Below are positions 16,050 to 25,245 of a stretch of DNA of 64,000 nucleotides, one piece after another. This DNA comes from Frateuria_A sp035943815 (GTDB taxonomy: Bacteria; Pseudomonadota; Gammaproteobacteria; Xanthomonadales; Rhodanobacteraceae): NCBI RefSeq assembly GCF_035943815.1, contig NZ_DASZBU010000009.1, positions 144,756-208,755 on the forward strand, given 5' to 3'. The notes below the pieces were generated by a model. The model was not told the DNA's origin and searched no databases. It saw nothing but the letters and a program-made list of their open reading frames with translations. Both the position numbers and the translations under genes were made by a program. Position 1 is the first letter of the stretch. Every line of letters begins with the position of its first letter.

Positions 16050-17738
16050 CCTGGCGTGCTGCCCGAGCCAGGCAGCGAGGGCGAAGCGATGGATGCGCCG
16101 GTCCGGCCCGCTGAAGTACAGGCCGGACAGGTCCGGCGCCAGGCGCGACTCGATGCCGGAGGGCCCCAGCGGAACCGGCGTGCCCCAGCCCCGGCCATGG
16201 GCGAAGGCGATGAAGATCGCGCTGCTGCCGGCGGTCGAGGGCGGCCGGTCGGAACTGAACACGATGTAGGACTGGTCCGGCGCGATCGCCGGATCGTAGT
16301 CGGCCACCCGGCCGTCGCTGAAGGAGAGCGGCTCGGGCGGCAGGTAACGGCCTTGCGCGAAGCGGCTGCGATACAGACGGAAGTGGCCGGTCGCCGGGTC
16401 CGGCTGCATGAAATACACGCTGCCGTCCGCCGCCACGGCGGGCGCATAGACCGACGTAGCGGCGTTCAGCGGCAAGGGCAGGTGGATCGGTTCGCCCCAG
16501 CCGCCGGCGGTGCGGTCCGCGCGCCACAGGTTGCCGCCGCGGCCGGGCGCGGATTGTCCTTCGTAGTCGCCATCGAGCGCTTTGCCGCCCGGTCGCGCCG
16601 GCCGGTTGGAGACGAACACCAGGTACGAGCCATCCGGCGCCATCGCCGGCTCCAGGTCCATCCATGCCTTGCCCGAGAACGGTGCTGGTTGCGGTGCCGA
16701 CCAGAGCGCACCCTGCCGTTGCGAGACGTATACGCGGCGTGTGGCGGCGCGGCCGCGCGCGAACACCACCGTGCGCCCGTCGCGGCTGAAGGCGGGCGAG
16801 GCGTCGTCGGGCAGCGTCCATGGCGCCTCCACGGCGGGGCCGGCGGCGATCCACGGCGCCAGCGAGAGCTGCCACACGTTGTCGTTGCCGCCGCTGCCGC
16901 CCTGGCCCGTGGCACGGTCGCTGGAGAAGTACAGGGTGCGATGGTCCGGGCCGAGCTGGCTGCTCATGTTGCTCGTACCCTGGTTGGCGATGTCCCCCAG
17001 GTCCTGCGGCGTGGTCCAGCCGTCCGCCGTGCGGAAGGCGATCGCCAGGCGGTACGCCGTGCTCGGCGCACGCTTGAGGCTGACCACCAGGAACGAACCG
17101 TCGGGCGCGACGGCCGGATCGCGGATCGTCGTGTCCGCGTCGGTGAGCTTGACCACCTCGGGCGCGAGGTAACGGCCTTGCCGGTAGGTCGCATGCATCA
17201 GGCGCAATGGCGGGCGCGGGCCGTCGCAGCCGATGTAGTAGAGGCCACCATCGGCGGTGACGCTCGGCGCGAAGGTCGTCGGGCAGCTGTTGACAAGGTC
17301 GGGCAGGTGCACCGGCGCGCTCCAGCCATCGCCCTTGCGGTCGACCCGCCACAGATTCATGCCGCGGCCGGGATAGCGCTTTCCGTTGTAGGTCATGTCG
17401 ACCGGCGCATTGCCGTGGGTCGGCCGGTTGGAAACGAACAGCAGGTAGGAGCCGTCCGGCGCCATCGTCGGGTCGAGGTCACGCCAGCGGCCGGAAAACG
17501 CCGCCGGGCGCGGTGTCGACCAGCCGTTGCCGGTGCGCCGCGATTCCAGCACGGTAAAGCCGGCCCCGGTGCCGCGCATGAAGTACACCTCGGCGCCGTC
17601 CGGCGTGAATGCCGCAGCGCCTTCTCCGCCCGGCCCGGAGATCACGCCCGGTGCGAACAGCGTGGGTGCGTCCTGGCCGGCGGCGAACGCCGGTACGGCC
17701 GCGGCCAGCAACAGGACGAGCAGGCGGATCCGGCGCAT
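16041..17738 (-). CDS. Large secreted PD40 protein with internal duplication
   Basis: A 565-residue secreted protein: signal peptide (MRRIRLLVLLLAAAVPAFA then AG), then two tandem homologous halves. The first half has FSGRWRDLDPTMAPDG with LLFVSNRP, the second FSGKAWMDLEPAMAPDG with LVFVSNRP, and each continues with NLWR and GGW or GDGW repeats. Both halves are homologous to the single unit in the gene at 12990. The start ATG 17738 has GGAG upstream. It lies first in a minus-strand run PD40-LytS-LytTR-PD40. It may bind carbohydrate or protein; no catalytic motif was recognised. Confidence 0.85.
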   Translation of the reverse strand: MRRIRLLVLLLAAAVPAFAAGQDAPTLFAPGVISGPGGEGAAAFTPDGAEVYFMRGTGAGFTVLESRRTGNGWSTPRPAAFSGRWRDLDPTMAPDGSYLLFVSNRPTHGNAPVDMTYNGKRYPGRGMNLWRVDRKGDGWSAPVHLPDLVNSCPTTFAPSVTADGGLYYIGCDGPRPPLRLMHATYRQGRYLAPEVVKLTDADTTIRDPAVAPDGSFLVVSLKRAPSTAYRLAIAFRTADGWTTPQDLGDIANQGTSNMSSQLGPDHRTLYFSSDRATGQGGSGGNDNVWQLSLAPWIAAGPAVEAPWTLPDDASPAFSRDGRTVVFARGRAATRRVYVSQRQGALWSAPQPAPFSGKAWMDLEPAMAPDGSYLVFVSNRPARPGGKALDGDYEGQSAPGRGGNLWRADRTAGGWGEPIHLPLPLNAATSVYAPAVAADGSVYFMQPDPATGHFRLYRSRFAQGRYLPPEPLSFSDGRVADYDPAIAPDQSYIVFSSDRPPSTAGSSAIFIAFAHGRGWGTPVPLGPSGIESRLAPDLSGLYFSGPDRRIHRFALAAWLGQHARGR

Positions 17739-18066
17739 GGGTTTCTCCACGACGCCCGCACGCGCGGGCATCCCCCAGGCTAGGCCCGGGGTGCGTGGCC
17801 GTCGTGCGGGATGGGGCGAGCGGTCGCGTCGTGTAGACGAACGGTGGGAGCGGCGGGCCGGCGGTGCCATGCCGCCGGCCCGAAGGTCGCGCACGGAGGG
17901 GTGGACGGGCGGAGCCAGGGCGTGCTCACACGCCTGGCCCTCGCCGGCACGGGGCAGGGGACGATACGAGCCGGCGTCTTCCGCCGAGGGTGGGCCGCGG
18001 GAGCATGGCGAGTGCGAAGCGACGTCCGGCTTCCGGTCGCTGCCGCGTCCCTGCGCCTCGTACGCG
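17739..18066. other. 328-base intergenic region with hairpins
   Basis: This gap lies between the end of the efflux operon and the PD40 gene, both on the minus strand. A perfect 10-base hairpin, GGGCCGGCGG (17855-17864) with CCGCCGGCCC (17872-17881), and a second near-perfect one around 17913-17938 are present. Neither has a T run on either strand. They may be REP-like elements or Rho-dependent end structures for the efflux mRNA. The PD40 promoter should be near 17750-17800 but no clear boxes were found. No gene was seen. Confidence 0.5.
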
Positions 18067-19542
18067 TCAGCGCGCCGCGGCCAGCGCGCTGCAGCGCTCG
18101 TCGGCGCAGGCCTGCCAGCCGCCGCCGAGCGCCTTGTACAGCGCGATGGCGCGCAGGTCGATGCCGGCTTCCGCTTCGGCCAGCTGGTCTTGGGCCGAAA
18201 GCTGCGTGCGCTGGGCGTCGAGCAGCTCCAGGTAGTCGATCGCGCCGGCTTCGTAGCGGATCTTCGCCAGCTGCGCCGCACGCTCGCTTTGCCGGGCCTG
18301 CTCGAGCAGGTGCTGCACGCGCTCGCGCTGCTGGTTGTAGCCCACCAGTGCGTCGTCCACGTCCTCCAGCGCGCGCAGCACGGTGCGCTGGTAGAGGGCG
18401 AGCGCCGCGTCGGCACGCGCTTCGCTGGCCTGCACGCCAGAGCGCACGCGCTGCACGTTCAGGCCCGACCAGCGGATGCTGGGCGCGACCGACCAGGCGC
18501 GCGTCGCCGGGCTGCCGAAGTCGTTGCTGCGCCCGGCCAGGAAGCCGAGGAAGCCGCCCAGCGTGACGTGCGGGAACCAGTCCGCCTTGGCCACGCCGAT
18601 GCGCGCGGTGGCGGCAGCGAGCTCGCGTTCGGCGACGCGGATGTCCGGGCGGCGCTTCAACACATCGCCGGCATTGCCGATGGGGAGCACGGTATCGATC
18701 GGCGTGAAGTGCGCGCTCGACAGGTCGATGTCCAGTGCGCCGGGACGCTCGCCCAGCAGCACCGCCAGGCGGAAGCCGTCGGCCTGCGCCTGCGCGCGCA
18801 GCACCGGCAGCGTGGCCTCGACGCCGGCCAGCCGTGCGCGGGCGCTGGCCACGTCCTGTTCCGAACCGGTGCCGAGCGCTGCGCGGCTCTGGATAAGTTC
18901 CAGCGCCTCGCGCTGGTTGGCGATGTCGCGTCCGGCCACCTCGATGCGCAGCTGCGTGCCGCGCAGATCGAAGTAGTTGCGCGCGACCTCCGCGAACAGC
19001 GTCACCTGCGCGTCCTGCAGCGAGGCGGCGGCCGCATCGCCGTCCGCGCGCGCGGCCTCGACGCCGCGGCGGACGCCGCCGAACAGGTCAAACTCCCAGC
19101 CCGCGTCGAAACCGGCCTGGTAGGCCGTCGTCGTGGTGCGCTGCTCGCTCACGCCGGGCGTCTGGCCGCGGCTGCGCGTGTAGCTCGCGCCGGTCCGGAT
19201 ATCGGGCCACCGTTCGGAACGCGCGGAGCCGAGCAGGGCGCGCGCTTCGTCGAGGTGTGCCAGCGCGATCTTCAGATCCGGTGCGTTCCTTGCTGCGCGG
19301 GTGATCAGGGCGTCGAGCGTCGGGTCGTTGAACTGCTTCCACCAGTCGGCCTGGACCTCGGCGTTGGACTGGCGTGCGGTGTCGATGCCCTGCAGCGTGA
19401 CCGGCTTCTCCGCCGGGTGGTGGTAATCCGGGCCGACGTTGATGCAACCGGCGAGCAGGAGGGCAAGGGCCGACGCCAGTGCCTGCTTGGCTCCCTCGCC
19501 ACGGAGGAAAGAGGGGGCGGCCTGATGGTGACTTTTTGACAT
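18067..19542 (-). CDS. Outer-membrane efflux lipoprotein (NodT/OprM/OprN family)
   Basis: A 491-residue TolC-like channel. The signal peptide ends with lipobox LLAGC, followed by INVGPDYHHP, the standard start of NodT-family lipoproteins. Two repeated coiled outer-membrane factor domains follow, with DLFGGVRRGVEAARADGD and YEAGAIDYLELLDAQRT. ATG 19542 lies one base after the stop of the RND gene, so the two are coupled. It should form the outer-membrane exit of the tripartite pump. Confidence 0.93.
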   Translation of the reverse strand: MSKSHHQAAPSFLRGEGAKQALASALALLLAGCINVGPDYHHPAEKPVTLQGIDTARQSNAEVQADWWKQFNDPTLDALITRAARNAPDLKIALAHLDEARALLGSARSERWPDIRTGASYTRSRGQTPGVSEQRTTTTAYQAGFDAGWEFDLFGGVRRGVEAARADGDAAAASLQDAQVTLFAEVARNYFDLRGTQLRIEVAGRDIANQREALELIQSRAALGTGSEQDVASARARLAGVEATLPVLRAQAQADGFRLAVLLGERPGALDIDLSSAHFTPIDTVLPIGNAGDVLKRRPDIRVAERELAAATARIGVAKADWFPHVTLGGFLGFLAGRSNDFGSPATRAWSVAPSIRWSGLNVQRVRSGVQASEARADAALALYQRTVLRALEDVDDALVGYNQQRERVQHLLEQARQSERAAQLAKIRYEAGAIDYLELLDAQRTQLSAQDQLAEAEAGIDLRAIALYKALGGGWQACADERCSALAAAR

Positions 19543-19543
19543 T

Positions 19544-22500
19544 TCAATGCTCCTCGATCGCCGTCGGCAGTGCGGGGAGGCGCGCGGCACGCCGCGCTGC
19601 CGCACGCTCGCTCCAGCCGCGCACGATCACGTAGAACAGCGGGGTGAACAGAAGACCGAAGAAGGTCACGCCCAACATGCCGGAGAACACCGCCACGCCC
19701 ATCGCGTGGCGCATCTCCGCACCGGCGCCGTGCGAGGTCACCAGCGGCACCACGCCCATGATGAAGGCGAACGACGTCATCAGGATCGGGCGCAATCGCA
19801 GGCGGGCCGCTTCCAGCACCGCCTGCCGGCGGTCCAGGCCTTCGTGGATCTGCGCCTCGCGGGCGAACTCCACGATCAGGATGGCGTTCTTGCAGGCCAG
19901 GCCCACCAGCACGATCAGGCCGATCTGGGTGAAGATGTTGTTGTCGCCGCCCGAGAGCCACACGCCGGCGATCGCGGACAACAGCACCATCGGCACGATC
20001 AGGATCACCGCCAGCGGCAGCGTCAGGCTCTCGTACAGCGACGCCAGCACCAGGAACACCAACAGCACGCAGAGCGGGAAGACCAGCACCGCGGTGTTGC
20101 CGGCCAGGATCTGCTGGTAGGTGAGCTCGGTCCACTCGTAGCTCATGCCGTTGGGCAGGTTGTCCTTGGCCAGCTTCTCCATCGCCGCCTGCGCTTGGCC
20201 GGAGCTGTAGCCCGGCGCAGGGCCGCCGTTGATCTCGGCGGTCGGGTAGCCGTTGTAGTGCTGCACGCGGTCGGGGCCGACACTCTGGTGCACGGTGACG
20301 AACGAACCGAGCGGGATCGCCACGCCCGCCGCGTTGCGCGTCTTCAGCTGCAGGATGTCCTTCGGTTCGCGGCGGAAGCCCGGCGCGGCCGAGACGTTGA
20401 CCTGGTAGGTGCGCCCGAAGCGGTTGAAGTCGTTGACGTAGAGCGAGCCCATGTAGGCCTGCATGGTCTGGTAGACATCGGCCAGGTTCACGCCCTCGGC
20501 CTTGGCCTTCTCGCGGTCCACCTCGGCGTCGATCTGCGGCACGCTCACCTGGTAGCTGGAGAACAGGCCCGCCAGCGCCGGTATGTGCTGGCTTTTGCCG
20601 ATCAGATTCTGGGTCTGCTTGAACAGCTCCTCGAAGCCCTGGTCGGAGCGGTCCTCGACCTGGATGCGGAAACCCCCGATCGTGCCCAGGCCCATCACCG
20701 GCGGCGGCGGGAACACCGCGATGTAGGCGTCCTGGATCGCCGCGTACTTCTGGTTGAGCGCTCCGGCGATGGCGCCGGCGGAGAGTTCGGCGCTGCGCCG
20801 CTCCTCGAACGGCTTCAGCGTGACGAAGACGATGCCGGAGTTGGGCGAGTTGGTGAAGCCGTTGATCGACAGCCCCGGGAACGCCACCGCGCTCTCCACG
20901 CCAGGCTGCTTCAGGGCGATCTCGCTCATGCGGCGGATCACGTCCTCGCTGCGGTCCAGCGAGGCGGCGTCGGGCAGCTGTGCGAAGGACACCAGATACT
21001 GCTTGTCCTGCGAAGGCACGAAGCCGGTCGGCACGTGGATGAAGCCGAATACGCCCAGCAGCACCAGGACGCCGTAGATCACCAGCGCCGGCGCACCCTT
21101 GCCCAGCACGCGGCGCACGCCGCCGACATAGCGGTCCGCTCCGCGCACGAACATCCGGTTGAACGGTCGGAACAGCCAGCCGAAGGCGCGCTCGAGCAGA
21201 ATGCTGAAGCGGTCCTTCGGCGCGCCGTGCTCCTTGAGCAGCAGCGCGGACAGCGCCGGGCTCAAGGTCAGCGAGTTGAACGCGGAGATCACCGTGGAAA
21301 TCGCGATGGTGAGCGCGAACTGGCGGTAGAACTCGCCGGTCAGGCCGCTGATGAAGGCCGCCGGGATGAACACCGCGCACAGCACCAGCGCAGTGGCCAC
21401 GATCGGTCCGGTCACCTCGGTCATCGCGCGACGCGTGGCTTCCTTGGGATTCAGCCCATGCTCGATATGCCGCTCGACGTTCTCCACCACCACGATGGCG
21501 TCGTCCACCACGATGCCGATGGCGAGCACCAGGCCGAACAGGCTCAAGGCGTTGAGCGAGAAGCCGGCCAGGTACATCACCGCGAAGGTGCCCACCAGCG
21601 AGACCGGCACCGCCACCAGCGGGATGATCGAGGCGCGCCAGGTCTGCAGGAACAGGATCACTACCAGCACGACCAGCAGGATCGCCTCGAACAGCGTGTG
21701 CACCACCGCCTCGATCGAGCCGCGCACGAACACGGTCGGGTCGTAGACGATCTTGTAGTCGACGCCCTGCGGGAACTCGGACTTCAGCCGCGCCATGGTG
21801 GCGCGCACCTCGTCGGAGATCTGGATCGCGTTGGAGCCGGGACGGGCGAAGATCGGCAGCGCCACCGCCGGCTTGTTGTCGAGCAGGCTGCGCAGCGCGT
21901 AGTTGTTCGAGCCCAGTTCAACCCGCGCCACGTCGCGCAGGTGCGTGACCGCGCCGTCCCTGGTCGTGCGCAGCACGATGCTTGCGAAGTCGTCCTCGGT
22001 GACCAGGCGGCCGCGCGTGTTGATGTTGAGCTGGAAGGCCGCGCCGTTGGGCGCCGGCGGCGCGTTCAACGAGCCGGCGGCCACGTCCACGTTCTGCTCG
22101 CGGATCGCGTTGACCACGTCGCCGGTGGTCAGGCCGCGCATGGCCAGCTTCTCCGGGTCGAGCCACACGCGCATCGAGTACTCGCCGGCGCCGAACAGCT
22201 GCACGTCGCCCACACCGTCCAGCCGCGCGAGCTGGTCCTTGATGTGCAGCCGCGCGTAGTTGGACAGGTACAGCATGTCGTAGCGCTGGTCGGGCGAGAT
22301 CAGGTGCACGACCATGGTGAGGTCGGGCGAGCTCTTCTGCGTGGTCACGCCGAGCCGCTGCACTTCCTCGGGAAGGCGCGGCAGGGCCTGCGCCACGCGG
22401 TTCTGCACCTGCACCTGGGCATTGTCCAGGTTGGTGCCCAGCGCGAAGGTCACCGTCAGCGTCATGGCGCCGTCGCTGGTGGCCTGCGAGGAGGTGTAGA

Positions 22501-22732
22501 GCATGCCCTCGACGCCGTTGATCTGTTCCTCCAGCGGCGTGGCCACCGTGGCGGCGATCACCTTGGGATTGGCGCCCGGATAGCTGGCGCGCACCACCAC
22601 CGTGGGCGGCACCACTTCCGGGTATTCCCCGATCGGCAGCTTGAACAGCGAGATCGCGCCGGCGATCACGATCAGCACCGACAGCACGCCGGCGAGGATC
22701 GGCCGTTCCACGAAATATTGGGCGAGTTTCAT
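19544..22732 (-). CDS. RND efflux pump inner-membrane permease, MexF-like (HAE1)
   Basis: A 1062-residue drug/proton antiporter. The N-terminus (FVERPILAGVLSVLIVIAG, EYPEVVPPTVVVRASYPGAN) and the proton-relay helix LAIGIVVDDAIVVVENVERH with its two adjacent Asp residues are intact, and two large periplasmic loops are present. Sequence resembles MexF more than MexB, for example LGTNLDNAQVQVQNRVAQAL. MexF-type pumps export chloramphenicol, quinolones and trimethoprim in relatives; substrates here are inferred only. It is the middle gene of the adaptor-permease-channel operon. Confidence 0.95.
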   Translation of the reverse strand: MKLAQYFVERPILAGVLSVLIVIAGAISLFKLPIGEYPEVVPPTVVVRASYPGANPKVIAATVATPLEEQINGVEGMLYTSSQATSDGAMTLTVTFALGTNLDNAQVQVQNRVAQALPRLPEEVQRLGVTTQKSSPDLTMVVHLISPDQRYDMLYLSNYARLHIKDQLARLDGVGDVQLFGAGEYSMRVWLDPEKLAMRGLTTGDVVNAIREQNVDVAAGSLNAPPAPNGAAFQLNINTRGRLVTEDDFASIVLRTTRDGAVTHLRDVARVELGSNNYALRSLLDNKPAVALPIFARPGSNAIQISDEVRATMARLKSEFPQGVDYKIVYDPTVFVRGSIEAVVHTLFEAILLVVLVVILFLQTWRASIIPLVAVPVSLVGTFAVMYLAGFSLNALSLFGLVLAIGIVVDDAIVVVENVERHIEHGLNPKEATRRAMTEVTGPIVATALVLCAVFIPAAFISGLTGEFYRQFALTIAISTVISAFNSLTLSPALSALLLKEHGAPKDRFSILLERAFGWLFRPFNRMFVRGADRYVGGVRRVLGKGAPALVIYGVLVLLGVFGFIHVPTGFVPSQDKQYLVSFAQLPDAASLDRSEDVIRRMSEIALKQPGVESAVAFPGLSINGFTNSPNSGIVFVTLKPFEERRSAELSAGAIAGALNQKYAAIQDAYIAVFPPPPVMGLGTIGGFRIQVEDRSDQGFEELFKQTQNLIGKSQHIPALAGLFSSYQVSVPQIDAEVDREKAKAEGVNLADVYQTMQAYMGSLYVNDFNRFGRTYQVNVSAAPGFRREPKDILQLKTRNAAGVAIPLGSFVTVHQSVGPDRVQHYNGYPTAEINGGPAPGYSSGQAQAAMEKLAKDNLPNGMSYEWTELTYQQILAGNTAVLVFPLCVLLVFLVLASLYESLTLPLAVILIVPMVLLSAIAGVWLSGGDNNIFTQIGLIVLVGLACKNAILIVEFAREAQIHEGLDRRQAVLEAARLRLRPILMTSFAFIMGVVPLVTSHGAGAEMRHAMGVAVFSGMLGVTFFGLLFTPLFYVIVRGWSERAAARRAARLPALPTAIEEH

Positions 22733-22812
22733 CGTTGGTTTCCCTGGTGCATCGGTGCCTTCCGTGGATGGAAGGCTGGAAGGACGCCCTTGCGCAGGAC
22801 GTCGGCTTCCGG

Positions 22813-22838
22813 CCCTCTTCCGCCGGGGCGGAAGAGGG
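22813..22838. repeat. Perfect 12-base palindrome between the adaptor and permease genes
   Basis: CCCTCTTCCGCC (22813-22824), loop GG, GGCGGAAGAGGG (22827-22838). It sits in the 153-base gap between the adaptor and the RND permease. There is no T run, so it is not a normal terminator. It could stabilise or attenuate the upstream part of the mRNA, setting adaptor and pump ratios, or simply be a REP-like element. Confidence 0.7.
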
Positions 22839-22885
22839 AGCTGTGGATTTCCCCTGTGGCGGCCGTCAGCGACCGCGGGCCTTCA

Positions 22886-24082
22886 TCAGTTGCGCGCGGC
22901 GACCTTGCCGTTGCCGCCGGCCGCCTGCGCGAGGCGGTTGCCCGCATCCAGGCTGCGGCTCTCCATCGCCACTAGCGTCGCGTTGACCTGCATGCCCGGC
23001 CGCACGTGCTGCAGCCCGTTGACCACCACCACGTCCTTGGCGGAGAGGCCGTCGGTGACCACGCGCAGGCCGTCGACCAGCGGGCCCAAGGTCACCTTGC
23101 GGTACTCGACTTTGTGGTCCGGATCGAGCACGTAGACGAACTTGTTGCCCAGATCGGTGCCCACGGCGCGCTCGTCGATCAGCGCGCGCGGCCGCTGGCT
23201 CGGCGTGCGCAGTTCCAGGCGCACGTAAAGCCCCGGCGTGTAGCGGCCGTCGGCGTTGTCGAACACGGCGCGCAGGCGGATCGTGCCGCTGCCGGCATCG
23301 AGCTGGTTGTCCACGAAATCGATGTGGCCCGGGTGCGGGTAGCCGTCTTCATCGACCAGGCCCATCGCCACCTGCGGTGCCTGGCCGTGCTCGCGACGCA
23401 GGCGGTCGAGCTTCAGGTAGCTGTGCTCGTCGATGTCGAAGTAGGCATACACCGGGTCGATGCTGACCACGCTGGTGAGCACGTCCGCCGGCGTGACCAG
23501 GTTGCCGGCGGTGATCCGCGCGTTGCTGACGCGGCCATCGATCGGCGCGCGAACCTCGGTGAAGCTGCGGTCGAGCCGCGCCGCCTCCAGCGCCGCGCCG
23601 GTGGCGGCGGCCTGCGCCTTGGCGCTGGCCGCGGCGGTGTCCAGGCGGTCGGCTTCCTGCGTGGAGATCGCGTGCTGGGCCAACAGCTTCTGCGCGCGCT
23701 CGGCATTGGATTGGGCCAGCTTCTGCTCGGCGCGCATCTGGTTGAGCGTGGCGCCGAGGCGGTCGACTTCGGCCTGGTAGGGGCGCGGGTCGATGGTGAA
23801 CAGCAGATCGCCCTGGCGCACCCGCGCGCCTTCCTTGAAATGCACGGCGGTGACGTAGCCGCTCACGCGCGGATGTACCTGGACCGTGTCCACCGCCTGC
23901 AGGCGCCCGGTGAAGGCATCGGTATCGCTGACCGGACGCACCAGCGTCTGCGCCACGGTGACCGCGGGGGGCGGCGGCGCACCGGCCTCCTGTGCGTGGC
24001 TTTCGCCATGGCTGCCGAGCACCGCCCAGCTGCCGGCCGCCACCGCAACCGCCAGGCTCAAGAGGATCCATCGCTTTTTCAT
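22886..24082 (-). CDS. RND efflux periplasmic adaptor subunit, MexE-like
   Basis: A 398-residue membrane fusion protein. The N-terminal segment (MKKRWILLSLAVAVAAGSWAV) has no lipobox Cys, so it is probably anchored or exported without lipid. The order is barrel-sandwich (TGRLQAVDTVQVHPRVSGYV), alpha-hairpin (about residues 100-165, LAQSNAERAQKLLAQHAIST), second half of the lipoyl part (VRAPIDGRVSNARITAGNLV), then beta-barrel domains. First gene of the efflux operon; ATG 24082 has GGGAG upstream. A LysR gene diverges from it. Confidence 0.93.
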   Translation of the reverse strand: MKKRWILLSLAVAVAAGSWAVLGSHGESHAQEAGAPPPPAVTVAQTLVRPVSDTDAFTGRLQAVDTVQVHPRVSGYVTAVHFKEGARVRQGDLLFTIDPRPYQAEVDRLGATLNQMRAEQKLAQSNAERAQKLLAQHAISTQEADRLDTAAASAKAQAAATGAALEAARLDRSFTEVRAPIDGRVSNARITAGNLVTPADVLTSVVSIDPVYAYFDIDEHSYLKLDRLRREHGQAPQVAMGLVDEDGYPHPGHIDFVDNQLDAGSGTIRLRAVFDNADGRYTPGLYVRLELRTPSQRPRALIDERAVGTDLGNKFVYVLDPDHKVEYRKVTLGPLVDGLRVVTDGLSAKDVVVVNGLQHVRPGMQVNATLVAMESRSLDAGNRLAQAAGGNGKVAARN

Positions 24083-24109
24083 GCCGTGCTCCCGGGTCTA
24101 AATTAATGC

Positions 24110-24177
24110 ACCGATCGGTATAGGACCGGCGGAGGCCCGGGAGAATAGGTACACTTATCGGTACAGAAAACCGCGAT
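24110..24177. promoter_or_regulatory. Candidate LysR binding sites in the efflux/lysR intergenic region
   Basis: Two related elements lie between the divergent genes: the palindrome ACCGATCGGT (24110-24119), and ATCGGT (24157-24162) paired with ACCGCGAT (24170-24177) as an imperfect inverted repeat. The shared core ATCGGTA recurs 43 bases apart, close to four helical turns. LysR regulators usually bind two such dyads on one DNA face. The assignment is inference from position and spacing. Confidence 0.5.
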
Positions 24178-24230
24178 CTTGTGCAATGCAATAGTGACGA
24201 TGAGTCACGAATAACCCTGGAGTCGGCTCA

Positions 24231-25193
24231 ATGGAAGACTTTGCAGCAATCTCCGCTTTCGTCCGCGTGGTCGAAGCCAAGAGCTTCGCCGCTGCCGCCG
24301 CGCAGCTTGGGATGACTCCGTCAGGGGTGAGCCGCGCGGTATCGCGGCTGGAGGAACGCCTGGGCGCACGCCTGTTGTTCCGTTCCACCCGCGCGTTGCG
24401 CCTGACCGACGACGGCGCCGTGTTCCATGCCCGCTGCAAGGACATCCTGGCGGACCTGGCCGAGGCTACCGAGGCGCTGGGCTACGCCAACCGCAAGCCG
24501 GTCGGCAAGCTGCGCGTGGGCCTGTCGCTGGCGGTCGGGCGTGCCGCGCTGATCCCGCGGTTGACCGAATTCGAACAGCGCTACCCCGACATCCGCCTGG
24601 AGCTGTCGATGAGCGACCTGCCGGCCGACATGAACGGCGAAGGCATCGATTGCGCCGTGCGCGTGGGCGAGCTGGAGGACTCCAGCCTGATCGCGCGCAA
24701 GATCGGCTACCTGCGCAACGTGGTGTGCGCCTCGCCCGACTACCTCGCCCGCTACGGCTCGCCGCAGACCATCGAGGACCTCAGGCGATACCGCTGCATC
24801 AACTACGTCTATCCCAACGGGCGTCCGCGGCAGTGGATGTTCGACGGCCCCGGCGGCGCGATCGCGGTGGACATCGATGCGCACCTGCTGATCAACGACG
24901 CCGAGTCGGTGATCCAGGCGGCGGCCGCGGGCTTAGGAATAACCCAGGCCCCGCACATGCTGGTCGCCTGCATGCTGGACCTGGGCAAACTCGAGTTGGT
25001 GATGCCGGAGATCCGCTCCACCGGCAAGCCCGTGTGGATCGTCTACCCGCAGAAAAAGCATCTGTCCGCGCGGGTGCAGGCCTTCATCGAGTGGGTGCGC
25101 GAGCTGTTCGAGCGGACCAACGAGCCGCAGTTGCGGATGCCCGTGCGCGATGCCGGCAAGGCGGGGCAGGGCGCCTCCGTCGCCCTGGCCTGA
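24231..25193 (+). CDS. LysR family transcriptional regulator
   Basis: A 320-residue regulator with the N-terminal LysR winged helix-turn-helix (SFAAAAAQLGMTPSGVSRAV, about residues 18-60) and a C-terminal effector-binding domain (LRVGLSLAVGRAALIPRL onward, DCAVRVGELEDSSLIARKIG). Start ATG 24231 has TGGAG upstream. Divergent from the RND operon, so probably its regulator, as MexT is for MexEF-OprN. Sequence looks closer to the CrgA/AaeR-like LysR subgroup than to MexT, so the comparison is about arrangement only. Confidence 0.92.
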   Translation: MEDFAAISAFVRVVEAKSFAAAAAQLGMTPSGVSRAVSRLEERLGARLLFRSTRALRLTDDGAVFHARCKDILADLAEATEALGYANRKPVGKLRVGLSLAVGRAALIPRLTEFEQRYPDIRLELSMSDLPADMNGEGIDCAVRVGELEDSSLIARKIGYLRNVVCASPDYLARYGSPQTIEDLRRYRCINYVYPNGRPRQWMFDGPGGAIAVDIDAHLLINDAESVIQAAAAGLGITQAPHMLVACMLDLGKLELVMPEIRSTGKPVWIVYPQKKHLSARVQAFIEWVRELFERTNEPQLRMPVRDAGKAGQGASVALA

Positions 25194-25245
25194 GCGGCCC
25201 GGCACGGCGAGCCAGGGCCCCGCAGCCGGAGCGGTGAAAGCCGGC

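Noticed and set aside
14838..17783. 981-codon plus-strand frame opposite the kinase, regulator and PD40 genes
   Set aside because: It spans several real minus-strand genes and their gaps and has no domain of its own.
19547..22975. 1142-codon open frame on the plus strand opposite the RND permease
   Set aside because: Its residue make-up (His, Arg, Gln, Asp rich) is the typical antisense shadow of a GC-rich gene, and the permease on the other strand is certain.
18067..25193. Efflux operon as a recent mobile island
   Set aside because: No transposase, integrase, flanking repeats or change in base composition was seen; it looks native.
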